Both the position numbers and the translations under genes were made by a program. Below the pieces are notes generated by a model. It searched no databases. It worked only from the letters and a program-made list of their open reading frames with translations, and was not told the DNA's origin. A stretch of DNA of 64,000 nt from Volvox africanus (taxonomy: Eukaryota > Chlorophyta > Chlorophyceae > Chlamydomonadales > Volvocaceae), in the NCBI GenBank assembly GCA_030268105.1, contig BSDZ01000101.1:186001-250000 (forward strand), written 5' to 3'. Positions within the stretch are counted from its first letter, which is position 1. Each line of letters begins with the position of its first letter. Positions 38,236 through 53,871 of this stretch are shown here, piece after piece.

Positions 38236-39899
38236 CATTCCGCATGCACCAGCGGCCCATCCCCATACCCTCATCCGTACCCGCGCGCACAGCATCACCT
38301 ACGTACATACATACCCACCGCTAAAGCTACAGCGCCCACACACCATCCTGCTCGATATTCAATCCAAGCATGCTGAAGTCTCATGTCTGACCGGGACGAA
38401 GCACAGCGCGCGCAGGGAGGGAGGTGTTGTATCCCTCTTCACTGCTCATGCACTGATCTGCATGTCTCAACATGAAGTGCCAATGATGATGCGCTCACGC
38501 AACAAGACAAACGCATCATGATGAGATTCAGGGACAGAGGAAGACTTTAGGAGGAGTGAAAGAGTCACAACTTCCGATCCAAAATATGAGATGCGGACGT
38601 GATGGCTATCGGAGCGGAGTCCAGGCTGTTGTACCACGGTTCGATCGCTGCCCATGCAGAGGTAGACTCGAGTCCACCGAGGTATGAGCAGACATGGCAT
38701 ACGCAAACGAGTGTGACATATACGCGTATATCTAACTTGATTAACATTCCGCACCGCTACTTGTGGCATCGCGCTGTCAGTCACGTACGTTTGACTTATA
38801 GTCAACATCGATGCACGACACCATTATGGCATAATCCATCAAGTAATAATATTCGATATATTATTACATCATTCGTAGCATGGATAGGGCGTGCACACGG
38901 GTATGCGGTGATCGCGATGGTTCGTCGGCAACCAAGTATCAATATTCGGACTTCCGCACCTTGCATACGTTGTAACTGTATGCGACAATCCCATGATTTA
39001 TGCGACAATCATAAGAACACTTTGAAAGTCCTCACACTTGGGATCGGGATCCAGTGTGACTTGTACTGCACATCAGCATCGTGAGCATGATAGGTGCGAG
39101 GACGGACTAGCAAACGTGTCACCCATATTTGCACGCGGTGTATAGTGTCAATATCAAGACTTCCCGGCATTTATGCAGTGTGAATGGCGGAATATCAATA
39201 TTCCGCCATTGTGTAGCTTAACCGCCATTGTCGTCACTACGATCATATCTCTTTCACACCATGACACTTATGCCTTCGTGACCATGGTGTAGATAGCATT
39301 AGTATTATTAATCAGTATAAGTCTACGTGCGCTCTAAGATAGTTATTCCGTGATGCGTACGCCAACTTGCCTTCACACAATATCTTGCACCTTGAGTCGC
39401 ACTTCTCACACTGATGCATCGATCATGGATGTAAGCATGGATGTAATAATATAGCAAATGTTGTGGCGCACTTATCAAATTACGCCAATTATTGCCAAGC
39501 AACTACGTATGCCGGTTTGGTCCGCACATCATCAGATGTATATGCTGCAATATTGGTTATGCTGGCAGCGCCACACGCTTGCAACACCAATGTCGCCATG
39601 GAAATGATATTAAAAATTATAAGTATTTAAGTTATAATAATATGATAAGCTTGATTGATTGCGACCATACATTGTACATGTGTGTACTTCAAGGTGTGCA
39701 TGGATACATGTATGGCCAGTCTGCGCCTGTGTAATGAGAATGTGAGGTACAGGTGTGTACATGTAGAAGTGATGAGTAGTCATGTTTCATGTTGGATGAC
39801 AGTGGGTTTTGAAGTGGGATGTGAAGTCGTTGTTATGCAGGTCTCGCAAACAGGTCTCGACGACAACTCTCCGCGGTGCCCTCCTCTTCACTCCGCGAG

Positions 39900-39972
39900 C
39901 GAGCCTACCAGGGATCGAACCTGGAATCTCCGGTTCCGTAGACCGGCGCTTTATCCATTAAGCCATAAGCCC
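39900..39972 (-). tRNA. tRNA-Arg(ACG), intact copy
   Basis: Same gene sequence as 24267-24339. The following spacer carries a C-to-A change at 40660, shared with 58035 and 59773. Confidence 0.96.
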
Positions 39973-41636
39973 CATTCCGCATGCACCAGCGGCCCATCCC
40001 CATACCCTCATCCGTACCCGCGCGCACAGCATCACCTACGTACATACATACCCACCGCTAAAGCTACAGCGCCCACACACCATCCTGCTCGATATTCAAT
40101 CCAAGCATGCTGAAGTCTCATGTCTGACCGGGACGAAGCACAGCGCGCGCAGGGAGGGAGGTGTTGTATCCCTCTTCACTGCTCATGCACTGATCTGCAT
40201 GTCTCAACATGAAGTGCCAATGATGATGCGCTCACGCAACAAGACAAACGCATCATGATGAGATTCAGGGACAGAGGAAGACTTTAGGAGGAGTGAAAGA
40301 GTCACAACTTCCGATCCAAAATATGAGATGCGGACGTGATGGCTATCGGAGCGGAGTCCAGGCTGTTGTACCACGGTTCGATCGCTGCCCATGCAGAGGT
40401 AGACTCGAGTCCACCGAGGTATGAGCAGACATGGCATACGCAAACGAGTGTGACATATACGCGTATATCTAACTTGATTAACATTCCGCACCGCTACTTG
40501 TGGCATCGCGCTGTCAGTCACGTACGTTTGACTTATAGTCAACATCGATGCACGACACCATTATGGCATAATCCATCAAGTAATAATATTCGATATATTA
40601 TTACATCATTCGTAGCATGGATAGGGCGTGCACACGGGTATGCGGTGATCGCGATGGTTAGTCGGCAACCAAGTATCAATATTCGGACTTCCGCACCTTG
40701 CATACGTTGTAACTGTATGCGACAATCCCATGATTTATGCGACAATCATAAGAACACTTTGAAAGTCCTCACACTTGGGATCGGGATCCAGTGTGACTTG
40801 TACTGCACATCAGCATCGTGAGCATGATAGGTGCGAGGACGGACTAGCAAACGTGTCACCCATATTTGCACGCGGTGTATAGTGTCAATATCAAGACTTC
40901 CCGGCATTTATGCAGTGTGAATGGCGGAATATCAATATTCCGCCATTGTGTAGCTTAACCGCCATTGTCGTCACTACGATCATATCTCTTTCACACCATG
41001 ACACTTATGCCTTCGTGACCATGGTGTAGATAGCATTAGTATTATTAATCAGTATAAGTCTACGTGCGCTCTAAGATAGTTATTCCGTGATGCGTACGCC
41101 AACTTGCCTTCACACAATATCTTGCACCTTGAGTCGCACTTCTCACACTGATGCATCGATCATGGATGTAAGCATGGATGTAATAATATAGCAAATGTTG
41201 TGGCGCACTTATCAAATTACGCCAATTATTGCCAAGCAACTACGTATGCCGGTTTGGTCCGCACATCATCAGATGTATATGCTGCAATATTGGTTATGCT
41301 GGCAGCGCCACACGCTTGCAACACCAATGTCGCCATGGAAATGATATTAAAAATTATAAGTATTTAAGTTATAATAATATGATAAGCTTGATTGATTGCG
41401 ACCATACATTGTACATGTGTGTACTTCAAGGTGTGCATGGATACATGTATGGCCAGTCTGCGCCTGTGTAATGAGAATGTGAGGTACAGGTGTGTACATG
41501 TAGAAGTGATGAGTAGTCATGTTTCATGTTGGATGACAGTGGGTTTTGAAGTGGGATGTGAAGTCGTTGTTATGCAGGTCTCGCAAACAGGTCTCGACGA
41601 CAACTCTCCGCGGTGCCCTCCTCTTCACTCCGCGAG

Positions 41637-41709
41637 CGAGCCTACCAGGGATCGAACCTGGAATCTCCGGTTCCGTAGACCGGCGCTTTATCCATTAAGC
41701 CATAAGCCC
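41637..41709 (-). tRNA. tRNA-Arg(ACG), intact copy
   Basis: Same gene sequence as 24267-24339. Confidence 0.96.
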
Positions 41710-43373
41710 CATTCCGCATGCACCAGCGGCCCATCCCCATACCCTCATCCGTACCCGCGCGCACAGCATCACCTACGTACATACATACCCACCGCTAAAG
41801 CTACAGCGCCCACACACCATCCTGCTCGATATTCAATCCAAGCATGCTGAAGTCTCATGTCTGACCGGGACGAAGCACAGCGCGCGCAGGGAGGGAGGTG
41901 TTGTATCCCTCTTCACTGCTCATGCACTGATCTGCATGTCTCAACATGAAGTGCCAATGATGATGCGCTCACGCAACAAGACAAACGCATCATGATGAGA
42001 TTCAGGGACAGAGGAAGACTTTAGGAGGAGTGAAAGAGTCACAACTTCCGATCCAAAATATGAGATGCGGACGTGATGGCTATCGGAGCGGAGTCCAGGC
42101 TGTTGTACCACGGTTCGATCGCTGCCCATGCAGAGGTAGACTCGAGTCCACCGAGGTATGAGCAGACATGGCATACGCAAACGAGTGTGACATATACGCG
42201 TATATCTAACTTGATTAACATTCCGCACCGCTACTTGTGGCATCGCGCTGTCAGTCACGTACGTTTGACTTATAGTCAACATCGATGCACGACACCATTA
42301 TGGCATAATCCATCAAGTAATAATATTCGATATATTATTACATCATTCGTAGCATGGATAGGGCGTGCACACGGGTATGCGGTGATCGCGATGGTTCGTC
42401 GGCAACCAAGTATCAATATTCGGACTTCCGCACCTTGCATACGTTGTAACTGTATGCGACAATCCCATGATTTATGCGACAATCATAAGAACACTTTGAA
42501 AGTCCTCACACTTGGGATCGGGATCCAGTGTGACTTGTACTGCACATCAGCATCGTGAGCATGATAGGTGCGAGGACGGACTAGCAAACGTGTCACCCAT
42601 ATTTGCACGCGGTGTATAGTGTCAATATCAAGACTTCCCGGCATTTATGCAGTGTGAATGGCGGAATATCAATATTCCGCCATTGTGTAGCTTAACCGCC
42701 ATTGTCGTCACTACGATCATATCTCTTTCACACCATGACACTTATGCCTTCGTGACCATGGTGTAGATAGCATTAGTATTATTAATCAGTATAAGTCTAC
42801 GTGCGCTCTAAGATAGTTATTCCGTGATGCGTACGCCAACTTGCCTTCACACAATATCTTGCACCTTGAGTCGCACTTCTCACACTGATGCATCGATCAT
42901 GGATGTAAGCATGGATGTAATAATATAGCAAATGTTGTGGCGCACTTATCAAATTACGCCAATTATTGCCAAGCAACTACGTATGCCGGTTTGGTCCGCA
43001 CATCATCAGATGTATATGCTGCAATATTGGTTATGCTGGCAGCGCCACACGCTTGCAACACCAATGTCGCCATGGAAATGATATTAAAAATTATAAGTAT
43101 TTAAGTTATAATAATATGATAAGCTTGATTGATTGCGACCATACATTGTACATGTGTGTACTTCAAGGTGTGCATGGATACATGTATGGCCAGTCTGCGC
43201 CTGTGTAATGAGAATGTGAGGTACAGGTGTGTACATGTAGAAGTGATGAGTAGTCATGTTTCATGTTGGATGACAGTGGGTTTTGAAGTGGGATGTGAAG
43301 TCGTTGTTATGCAGGTCTCGCAAACAGGTCTCGACGACAACTCTCCGCGGTGCCCTCCTCTTCACTCCGCGAG

Positions 43374-43446
43374 CGAGCCTACCAGGGATCGAACCTGGAA
43401 TCTCCGGTTCCGTAGACCGGCGCTTTATCCATTAAGCCATAAGCCC
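43374..43446 (-). tRNA. tRNA-Arg(ACG), intact copy
   Basis: Same gene sequence as 24267-24339. Confidence 0.96.
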
Positions 43447-45110
43447 CATTCCGCATGCACCAGCGGCCCATCCCCATACCCTCATCCGTACCCGCGCGCA
43501 CAGCATCACCTACGTACATACATACCCACCGCTAAAGCTACAGCGCCCACACACCATCCTGCTCGATATTCAATCCAAGCATGCTGAAGTCTCATGTCTG
43601 ACCGGGACGAAGCACAGCGCGCGCAGGGAGGGAGGTGTTGTATCCCTCTTCACTGCTCATGCACTGATCTGCATGTCTCAACATGAAGTGCCAATGATGA
43701 TGCGCTCACGCAACAAGACAAACGCATCATGATGAGATTCAGGGACAGAGGAAGACTTTAGGAGGAGTGAAAGAGTCACAACTTCCGATCCAAAATATGA
43801 GATGCGGACGTGATGGCTATCGGAGCGGAGTCCAGGCTGTTGTACCACGGTTCGATCGCTGCCCATGCAGAGGTAGACTCGAGTCCACCGAGGTATGAGC
43901 AGACATGGCATACGCAAACGAGTGTGACATATACGCGTATATCTAACTTGATTAACATTCCGCACCGCTACTTGTGGCATCGCGCTGTCAGTCACGTACG
44001 TTTGACTTATAGTCAACATCGATGCACGACACCATTATGGCATAATCCATCAAGTAATAATATTCGATATATTATTACATCATTCGTAGCATGGATAGGG
44101 CGTGCACACGGGTATGCGGTGATCGCGATGGTTCGTCGGCAACCAAGTATCAATATTCGGACTTCCGCACCTTGCATACGTTGTAACTGTATGCGACAAT
44201 CCCATGATTTATGCGACAATCATAAGAACACTTTGAAAGTCCTCACACTTGGGATCGGGATCCAGTGTGACTTGTACTGCACATCAGCATCGTGAGCATG
44301 ATAGGTGCGAGGACGGACTAGCAAACGTGTCACCCATATTTGCACGCGGTGTATAGTGTCAATATCAAGACTTCCCGGCATTTATGCAGTGTGAATGGCG
44401 GAATATCAATATTCCGCCATTGTGTAGCTTAACCGCCATTGTCGTCACTACGATCATATCTCTTTCACACCATGACACTTATGCCTTCGTGACCATGGTG
44501 TAGATAGCATTAGTATTATTAATCAGTATAAGTCTACGTGCGCTCTAAGATAGTTATTCCGTGATGCGTACGCCAACTTGCCTTCACACAATATCTTGCA
44601 CCTTGAGTCGCACTTCTCACACTGATGCATCGATCATGGATGTAAGCATGGATGTAATAATATAGCAAATGTTGTGGCGCACTTATCAAATTACGCCAAT
44701 TATTGCCAAGCAACTACGTATGCCGGTTTGGTCCGCACATCATCAGATGTATATGCTGCAATATTGGTTATGCTGGCAGCGCCACACGCTTGCAACACCA
44801 ATGTCGCCATGGAAATGATATTAAAAATTATAAGTATTTAAGTTATAATAATATGATAAGCTTGATTGATTGCGACCATACATTGTACATGTGTGTACTT
44901 CAAGGTGTGCATGGATACATGTATGGCCAGTCTGCGCCTGTGTAATGAGAATGTGAGGTACAGGTGTGTACATGTAGAAGTGATGAGTAGTCATGTTTCA
45001 TGTTGGATGACAGTGGGTTTTGAAGTGGGATGTGAAGTCGTTGTTATGCAGGTCTCGCAAACAGGTCTCGACGACAACTCTCCGCGGTGCCCTCCTCTTC
45101 ACTCCGCGAG

Positions 45111-45183
45111 CGAGCCTACCAGGGATCGAACCTGGAATCTCCGGTTCCGTAGACCGGCGCTTTATCCATTAAGCCATAAGCCC
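45111..45183 (-). tRNA. tRNA-Arg(ACG), intact copy
   Basis: Same gene sequence as 24267-24339. Confidence 0.96.
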
Positions 45184-46847
45184 CATTCCGCATGCACCAG
45201 CGGCCCATCCCCATACCCTCATCCGTACCCGCGCGCACAGCATCACCTACGTACATACATACCCACCGCTAAAGCTACAGCGCCCACACACCATCCTGCT
45301 CGATATTCAATCCAAGCATGCTGAAGTCTCATGTCTGACCGGGACGAAGCACAGCGCGCGCAGGGAGGGAGGTGTTGTATCCCTCTTCACTGCTCATGCA
45401 CTGATCTGCATGTCTCAACATGAAGTGCCAATGATGATGCGCTCACGCAACAAGACAAACGCATCATGATGAGATTCAGGGACAGAGGAAGACTTTAGGA
45501 GGAGTGAAAGAGTCACAACTTCCGATCCAAAATATGAGATGCGGACGTGATGGCTATCGGAGCGGAGTCCAGGCTGTTGTACCACGGTTCGATCGCTGCC
45601 CATGCAGAGGTAGACTCGAGTCCACCGAGGTATGAGCAGACATGGCATACGCAAACGAGTGTGACATATACGCGTATATCTAACTTGATTAACATTCCGC
45701 ACCGCTACTTGTGGCATCGCGCTGTCAGTCACGTACGTTTGACTTATAGTCAACATCGATGCACGACACCATTATGGCATAATCCATCAAGTAATAATAT
45801 TCGATATATTATTACATCATTCGTAGCATGGATAGGGCGTGCACACGGGTATGCGGTGATCGCGATGGTTCGTCGGCAACCAAGTATCAATATTCGGACT
45901 TCCGCACCTTGCATACGTTGTAACTGTATGCGACAATCCCATGATTTATGCGACAATCATAAGAACACTTTGAAAGTCCTCACACTTGGGATCGGGATCC
46001 AGTGTGACTTGTACTGCACATCAGCATCGTGAGCATGATAGGTGCGAGGACGGACTAGCAAACGTGTCACCCATATTTGCACGCGGTGTATAGTGTCAAT
46101 ATCAAGACTTCCCGGCATTTATGCAGTGTGAATGGCGGAATATCAATATTCCGCCATTGTGTAGCTTAACCGCCATTGTCGTCACTACGATCATATCTCT
46201 TTCACACCATGACACTTATGCCTTCGTGACCATGGTGTAGATAGCATTAGTATTATTAATCAGTATAAGTCTACGTGCGCTCTAAGATAGTTATTCCGTG
46301 ATGCGTACGCCAACTTGCCTTCACACAATATCTTGCACCTTGAGTCGCACTTCTCACACTGATGCATCGATCATGGATGTAAGCATGGATGTAATAATAT
46401 AGCAAATGTTGTGGCGCACTTATCAAATTACGCCAATTATTGCCAAGCAACTACGTATGCCGGTTTGGTCCGCACATCATCAGATGTATATGCTGCAATA
46501 TTGGTTATGCTGGCAGCGCCACACGCTTGCAACACCAATGTCGCCATGGAAATGATATTAAAAATTATAAGTATTTAAGTTATAATAATATGATAAGCTT
46601 GATTGATTGCGACCATACATTGTACATGTGTGTACTTCAAGGTGTGCATGGATACATGTATGGCCAGTCTGCGCCTGTGTAATGAGAATGTGAGGTACAG
46701 GTGTGTACATGTAGAAGTGATGAGTAGTCATGTTTCATGTTGGATGACAGTGGGTTTTGAAGTGGGATGTGAAGTCGTTGTTATGCAGGTCTCGCAAACA
46801 GGTCTCGACGACAACTCTCCGCGGTGCCCTCCTCTTCACTCCGCGAG

Positions 46848-46920
46848 CGAGCCTACCAGGGATCGAACCTGGAATCTCCGGTTCCGTAGACCGGCGCTTT
46901 ATCCATTAAGCCATAAGCCC
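46848..46920 (-). tRNA. tRNA-Arg(ACG), intact copy
   Basis: Same gene sequence as 24267-24339. Last gene before the 1738-bp unit form appears. Confidence 0.96.
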
Positions 46921-48585
46921 CATTCCGCATGCACCAGCGGCCCATCCCCATACCCTCATCCGTACCCGCGCGCACAGCATCACCTACGTACATACATACC
47001 CACCGCTAAAGCTACAGCGCCCACACACCATCCTGCTCGATATTCAATCCAAGCATGCTGAAGTCTCATGTCTGACCGGGACGAAGCACAGCGCGCGCAG
47101 GGAGGGAGGTGTTGTATCCCTCTTCACTGCTCATGCACTGATCTGCATGTCTCAACATGAAGTGCCAATGATGATGCGCTCACGCAACAAGACAAACGCA
47201 TCATGATGAGATTCAGGGACAGAGGAAGACTTTAGGAGGAGTGAAAGAGTCACAACTTCCGATCCAAAATATGAGATGCGGACGTGATGGCTATCGGAGC
47301 GGAGTCCAGGCTGTTGTACCACGGTTCGATCGCTGCCCATGCAGAGGTAGACTCGAGTCCACCGAGGTATGAGCAGACATGGCATACGCAAACGAGTGTG
47401 ACATATACGCGTATATCTAACTTGATTAACATTCCGCACCGCTACTTGTGGCATCGCGCTGTCAGTCACGTACGTTTGACTTATAGTCAACATCGATGCA
47501 CGACACCATTATGGCATAATCCATCAAGTAATAATATTCGATATATTATTACATCATTCGTAGCATGGATAGGGCGTGCACACGGGTATGCGGTGATCGC
47601 GATGGTTCGTCGGCAACCAAGTATCAATATTCGGACTTCCGCACCTTGCATACGTTGTAACTGTATGCGACAATCCCATGATTTATGCGACAATCATAAG
47701 AACACTTTGAAAGTCCTCACACTTGGGATCGGGATCCAGTGTGACTTGTACTGCACATCAGCATCGTGAGCATGATAGGTGCGAGGACGGACTAGCAAAC
47801 GTGTCACCCATATTTGCACGCGGTGTATAGTGTCAATATCAAGACTTCCCGGCATTTATGCAGTGTGAATGGCGGAATATCAATATTCCGCCATTGTGTA
47901 GCTTAACCGCCATTGTCGTCACTACGATCATATCTCTTTCACACCATGACACTTATGCCTTCGTGACCATGGTGTAGATAGCATTAGTATTATTAATCAG
48001 TATAAGTCTACGTGCGCTCTAAGATAGTTATTCCGTGATGCGTACGCCAACTTGCCTTCACACAATATCTTGCACCTTGAGTCGCACTTCTCACACTGAT
48101 GCATCGATCATGGATGTAAGCATGGATGTAATAATATAGCAAATGTTGTGGCGCACTTATCAAATTACGCCAATTATTGCCAAGCAACTACGTATGCCGG
48201 TTTGGTCCGCACATCATCAGATGTATATGCTGCAATATTGGTTATGCTGGCAGCGCCACACGCTTGCAACACCAATGTCGCCATGGAAATGATATTAAAA
48301 ATTATAAGTATTTAAGTTATAATAATATGATAAGCTTGATTGATTGCGACCATACATTGTACATGTGTGTACTTCAAGGTGTGCATGGATACATGTATGG
48401 CCAGTCTGCGCCTGTGTAATGAGAATGTGAGGTACAGGTGTGTACATGTAGAAGTGATGAGTAGTCATGTTTCATTGATGGATGACAGTGGGTTTTGAAG
48501 TGGGATGTGAAGTCGTTGTTATGCAGGTCTCGCAAACAGGTCTCGACGACAACTCTCCGCGGTGCCCTCCTCTTCACTCCGCGAG

Positions 48586-48658
48586 CGAGCCTACCAGGGA
48601 TCGAACCTGGAATCTCCGGTTCCGTAGACCGGCGCTTTATCCATTAAGCCATAAGCCC
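48586..48658 (-). tRNA. tRNA-Arg(ACG), intact copy (first 1738-bp unit)
   Basis: Same gene sequence as 24267-24339. The CATTGATGGATG length variant lies about 110 bp beyond its 3' end. Confidence 0.96.
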
Positions 48659-50323
48659 CATTCCGCATGCACCAGCGGCCCATCCCCATACCCTCATCCG
48701 TACCCGCGCGCACAGCATCACCTACGTACATACATACCCACCGCTAAAGCTACAGCGCCCACACACCATCCTGCTCGATATTCAATCCAAGCATGCTGAA
48801 GTCTCATGTCTGACCGGGACGAAGCACAGCGCGCGCAGGGAGGGAGGTGTTGTATCCCTCTTCACTGCTCATGCACTGATCTGCATGTCTCAACATGAAG
48901 TGCCAATGATGATGCGCTCACGCAACAAGACAAACGCATCATGATGAGATTCAGGGACAGAGGAAGACTTTAGGAGGAGTGAAAGAGTCACAACTTCCGA
49001 TCCAAAATATGAGATGCGGACGTGATGGCTATCGGAGCGGAGTCCAGGCTGTTGTACCACGGTTCGATCGCTGCCCATGCAGAGGTAGACTCGAGTCCAC
49101 CGAGGTATGAGCAGACATGGCATACGCAAACGAGTGTGACATATACGCGTATATCTAACTTGATTAACATTCCGCACCGCTACTTGTGGCATCGCGCTGT
49201 CAGTCACGTACGTTTGACTTATAGTCAACATCGATGCACGACACCATTATGGCATAATCCATCAAGTAATAATATTCGATATATTATTACATCATTCGTA
49301 GCATGGATAGGGCGTGCACACGGGTATGCGGTGATCGCGATGGTTCGTCGGCAACCAAGTATCAATATTCGGACTTCCGCACCTTGCATACGTTGTAACT
49401 GTATGCGACAATCCCATGATTTATGCGACAATCATAAGAACACTTTGAAAGTCCTCACACTTGGGATCGGGATCCAGTGTGACTTGTACTGCACATCAGC
49501 ATCGTGAGCATGATAGGTGCGAGGACGGACTAGCAAACGTGTCACCCATATTTGCACGCGGTGTATAGTGTCAATATCAAGACTTCCCGGCATTTATGCA
49601 GTGTGAATGGCGGAATATCAATATTCCGCCATTGTGTAGCTTAACCGCCATTGTCGTCACTACGATCATATCTCTTTCACACCATGACACTTATGCCTTC
49701 GTGACCATGGTGTAGATAGCATTAGTATTATTAATCAGTATAAGTCTACGTGCGCTCTAAGATAGTTATTCCGTGATGCGTACGCCAACTTGCCTTCACA
49801 CAATATCTTGCACCTTGAGTCGCACTTCTCACACTGATGCATCGATCATGGATGTAAGCATGGATGTAATAATATAGCAAATGTTGTGGCGCACTTATCA
49901 AATTACGCCAATTATTGCCAAGCAACTACGTATGCCGGTTTGGTCCGCACATCATCAGATGTATATGCTGCAATATTGGTTATGCTGGCAGCGCCACACG
50001 CTTGCAACACCAATGTCGCCATGGAAATGATATTAAAAATTATAAGTATTTAAGTTATAATAATATGATAAGCTTGATTGATTGCGACCATACATTGTAC
50101 ATGTGTGTACTTCAAGGTGTGCATGGATACATGTATGGCCAGTCTGCGCCTGTGTAATGAGAATGTGAGGTACAGGTGTGTACATGTAGAAGTGATGAGT
50201 AGTCATGTTTCATTGATGGATGACAGTGGGTTTTGAAGTGGGATGTGAAGTCGTTGTTATGCAGGTCTCGCAAACAGGTCTCGACGACAACTCTCCGCGG
50301 TGCCCTCCTCTTCACTCCGCGAG

Positions 50324-50396
50324 CGAGCCTACCAGGGATCGAACCTGGAATCTCCGGTTCCGTAGACCGGCGCTTTATCCATTAAGCCATAAGCCC
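50324..50396 (-). tRNA. tRNA-Arg(ACG), intact copy (1738-bp unit)
   Basis: Same gene sequence as 24267-24339. Spacer variants nearby at 50625 (shared with 57576) and 50890 (shared with 63055). Confidence 0.96.
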
Positions 50397-52060
50397 CATT
50401 CCGCATGCACCAGCGGCCCATCCCCATACCCTCATCCGTACCCGCGCGCACAGCATCACCTACGTACATACATACCCACCGCTAAAGCTACAGCGCCCAC
50501 ACACCATCCTGCTCGATATTCAATCCAAGCATGCTGAAGTCTCATGTCTGACCGGGACGAAGCACAGCGCGCGCAGGGAGGGAGGTGTTGTATCCCTCTT
50601 CACTGCTCATGCACTGATCTGCATTTCTCAACATGAAGTGCCAATGATGATGCGCTCACGCAACAAGACAAACGCATCATGATGAGATTCAGGGACAGAG
50701 GAAGACTTTAGGAGGAGTGAAAGAGTCACAACTTCCGATCCAAAATATGAGATGCGGACGTGATGGCTATCGGAGCGGAGTCCAGGCTGTTGTACCACGG
50801 TTCGATCGCTGCCCATGCAGAGGTAGACTCGAGTCCACCGAGGTATGAGCAGACATGGCATACGCAAACGAGTGTGACATATACGCGTACATCTAACTTG
50901 ATTAACATTCCGCACCGCTACTTGTGGCATCGCGCTGTCAGTCACGTACGTTTGACTTATAGTCAACATCGATGCACGACACCATTATGGCATAATCCAT
51001 CAAGTAATAATATTCGATATATTATTACATCATTCGTAGCATGGATAGGGCGTGCACACGGGTATGCGGTGATCGCGATGGTTCGTCGGCAACCAAGTAT
51101 CAATATTCGGACTTCCGCACCTTGCATACGTTGTAACTGTATGCGACAATCCCATGATTTATGCGACAATCATAAGAACACTTTGAAAGTCCTCACACTT
51201 GGGATCGGGATCCAGTGTGACTTGTACTGCACATCAGCATCGTGAGCATGATAGGTGCGAGGACGGACTAGCAAACGTGTCACCCATATTTGCACGCGGT
51301 GTATAGTGTCAATATCAAGACTTCCCGGCATTTATGCAGTGTGAATGGCGGAATATCAATATTCCGCCATTGTGTAGCTTAACCGCCATTGTCGTCACTA
51401 CGATCATATCTCTTTCACACCATGACACTTATGCCTTCGTGACCATGGTGTAGATAGCATTAGTATTATTAATCAGTATAAGTCTACGTGCGCTCTAAGA
51501 TAGTTATTCCGTGATGCGTACGCCAACTTGCCTTCACACAATATCTTGCACCTTGAGTCGCACTTCTCACACTGATGCATCGATCATGGATGTAAGCATG
51601 GATGTAATAATATAGCAAATGTTGTGGCGCACTTATCAAATTACGCCAATTATTGCCAAGCAACTACGTATGCCGGTTTGGTCCGCACATCATCAGATGT
51701 ATATGCTGCAATATTGGTTATGCTGGCAGCGCCACACGCTTGCAACACCAATGTCGCCATGGAAATGATATTAAAAATTATAAGTATTTAAGTTATAATA
51801 ATATGATAAGCTTGATTGATTGCGACCATACATTGTACATGTGTGTACTTCAAGGTGTGCATGGATACATGTATGGCCAGTCTGCGCCTGTGTAATGAGA
51901 ATGTGAGGTACAGGTGTGTACATGTAGAAGTGATGAGTAGTCATGTTTCATGTTGGATGACAGTGGGTTTTGAAGTGGGATGTGAAGTCGTTGTTATGCA
52001 GGTCTCGCAAACAGGTCTCGACGACAACTCTCCGCGGTGCCCTCCTCTTCACTCCGCGAG

Positions 52061-52133
52061 CGAGCCTACCAGGGATCGAACCTGGAATCTCCGGTTCCGT
52101 AGACCGGCGCTTTATCCATTAAGCCATAAGCCC
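52061..52133 (-). tRNA. tRNA-Arg(ACG), intact copy (1737-bp unit)
   Basis: Same gene sequence as 24267-24339, in the only 1737-bp unit inside the 1738-bp block. Confidence 0.96.
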
Positions 52134-53798
52134 CATTCCGCATGCACCAGCGGCCCATCCCCATACCCTCATCCGTACCCGCGCGCACAGCATCACCTAC
52201 GTACATACATACCCACCGCTAAAGCTACAGCGCCCACACACCATCCTGCTCGATATTCAATCCAAGCATGCTGAAGTCTCATGTCTGACCGGGACGAAGC
52301 ACAGCGCGCGCAGGGAGGGAGGTGTTGTATCCCTCTTCACTGCTCATGCACTGATCTGCATGTCTCAACATGAAGTGCCAATGATGATGCGCTCACGCAA
52401 CAAGACAAACGCATCATGATGAGATTCAGGGACAGAGGAAGACTTTAGGAGGAGTGAAAGAGTCACAACTTCCGATCCAAAATATGAGATGCGGACGTGA
52501 TGGCTATCGGAGCGGAGTCCAGGCTGTTGTACCACGGTTCGATCGCTGCCCATGCAGAGGTAGACTCGAGTCCACCGAGGTATGAGCAGACATGGCATAC
52601 GCAAACGAGTGTGACATATACGCGTATATCTAACTTGATTAACATTCCGCACCGCTACTTGTGGCATCGCGCTGTCAGTCACGTACGTTTGACTTATAGT
52701 CAACATCGATGCACGACACCATTATGGCATAATCCATCAAGTAATAATATTCGATATATTATTACATCATTCGTAGCATGGATAGGGCGTGCACACGGGT
52801 ATGCGGTGATCGCGATGGTTCGTCGGCAACCAAGTATCAATATTCGGACTTCCGCACCTTGCATACGTTGTAACTGTATGCGACAATCCCATGATTTATG
52901 CGACAATCATAAGAACACTTTGAAAGTCCTCACACTTGGGATCGGGATCCAGTGTGACTTGTACTGCACATCAGCATCGTGAGCATGATAGGTGCGAGGA
53001 CGGACTAGCAAACGTGTCACCCATATTTGCACGCGGTGTATAGTGTCAATATCAAGACTTCCCGGCATTTATGCAGTGTGAATGGCGGAATATCAATATT
53101 CCGCCATTGTGTAGCTTAACCGCCATTGTCGTCACTACGATCATATCTCTTTCACACCATGACACTTATGCCTTCGTGACCATGGTGTAGATAGCATTAG
53201 TATTATTAATCAGTATAAGTCTACGTGCGCTCTAAGATAGTTATTCCGTGATGCGTACGCCAACTTGCCTTCACACAATATCTTGCACCTTGAGTCGCAC
53301 TTCTCACACTGATGCATCGATCATGGATGTAAGCATGGATGTAATAATATAGCAAATGTTGTGGCGCACTTATCAAATTACGCCAATTATTGCCAAGCAA
53401 CTACGTATGCCGGTTTGGTCCGCACATCATCAGATGTATATGCTGCAATATTGGTTATGCTGGCAGCGCCACACGCTTGCAACACCAATGTCGCCATGGA
53501 AATGATATTAAAAATTATAAGTATTTAAGTTATAATAATATGATAAGCTTGATTGATTGCGACCATACATTGTACATGTGTGTACTTCAAGGTGTGCATG
53601 GATACATGTATGGCCAGTCTGCGCCTGTGTAATGAGAATGTGAGGTACAGGTGTGTACATGTAGAAGTGATGAGTAGTCATGTTTCATTGATGGATGACA
53701 GTGGGTTTTGAAGTGGGATGTGAAGTCGTTGTTATGCAGGTCTCGCAAACAGGTCTCGACGACAACTCTCCGCGGTGCCCTCCTCTTCACTCCGCGAG

Positions 53799-53871
53799 CG
53801 AGCCTACCAGGGATCGAACCTGGAATCTCCGGTTCCGTAGACCGGCGCTTTATCCATTAAGCCATAAGCCC
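53799..53871 (-). tRNA. tRNA-Arg(ACG), intact copy (1738-bp unit)
   Basis: Same gene sequence as 24267-24339. Confidence 0.96.
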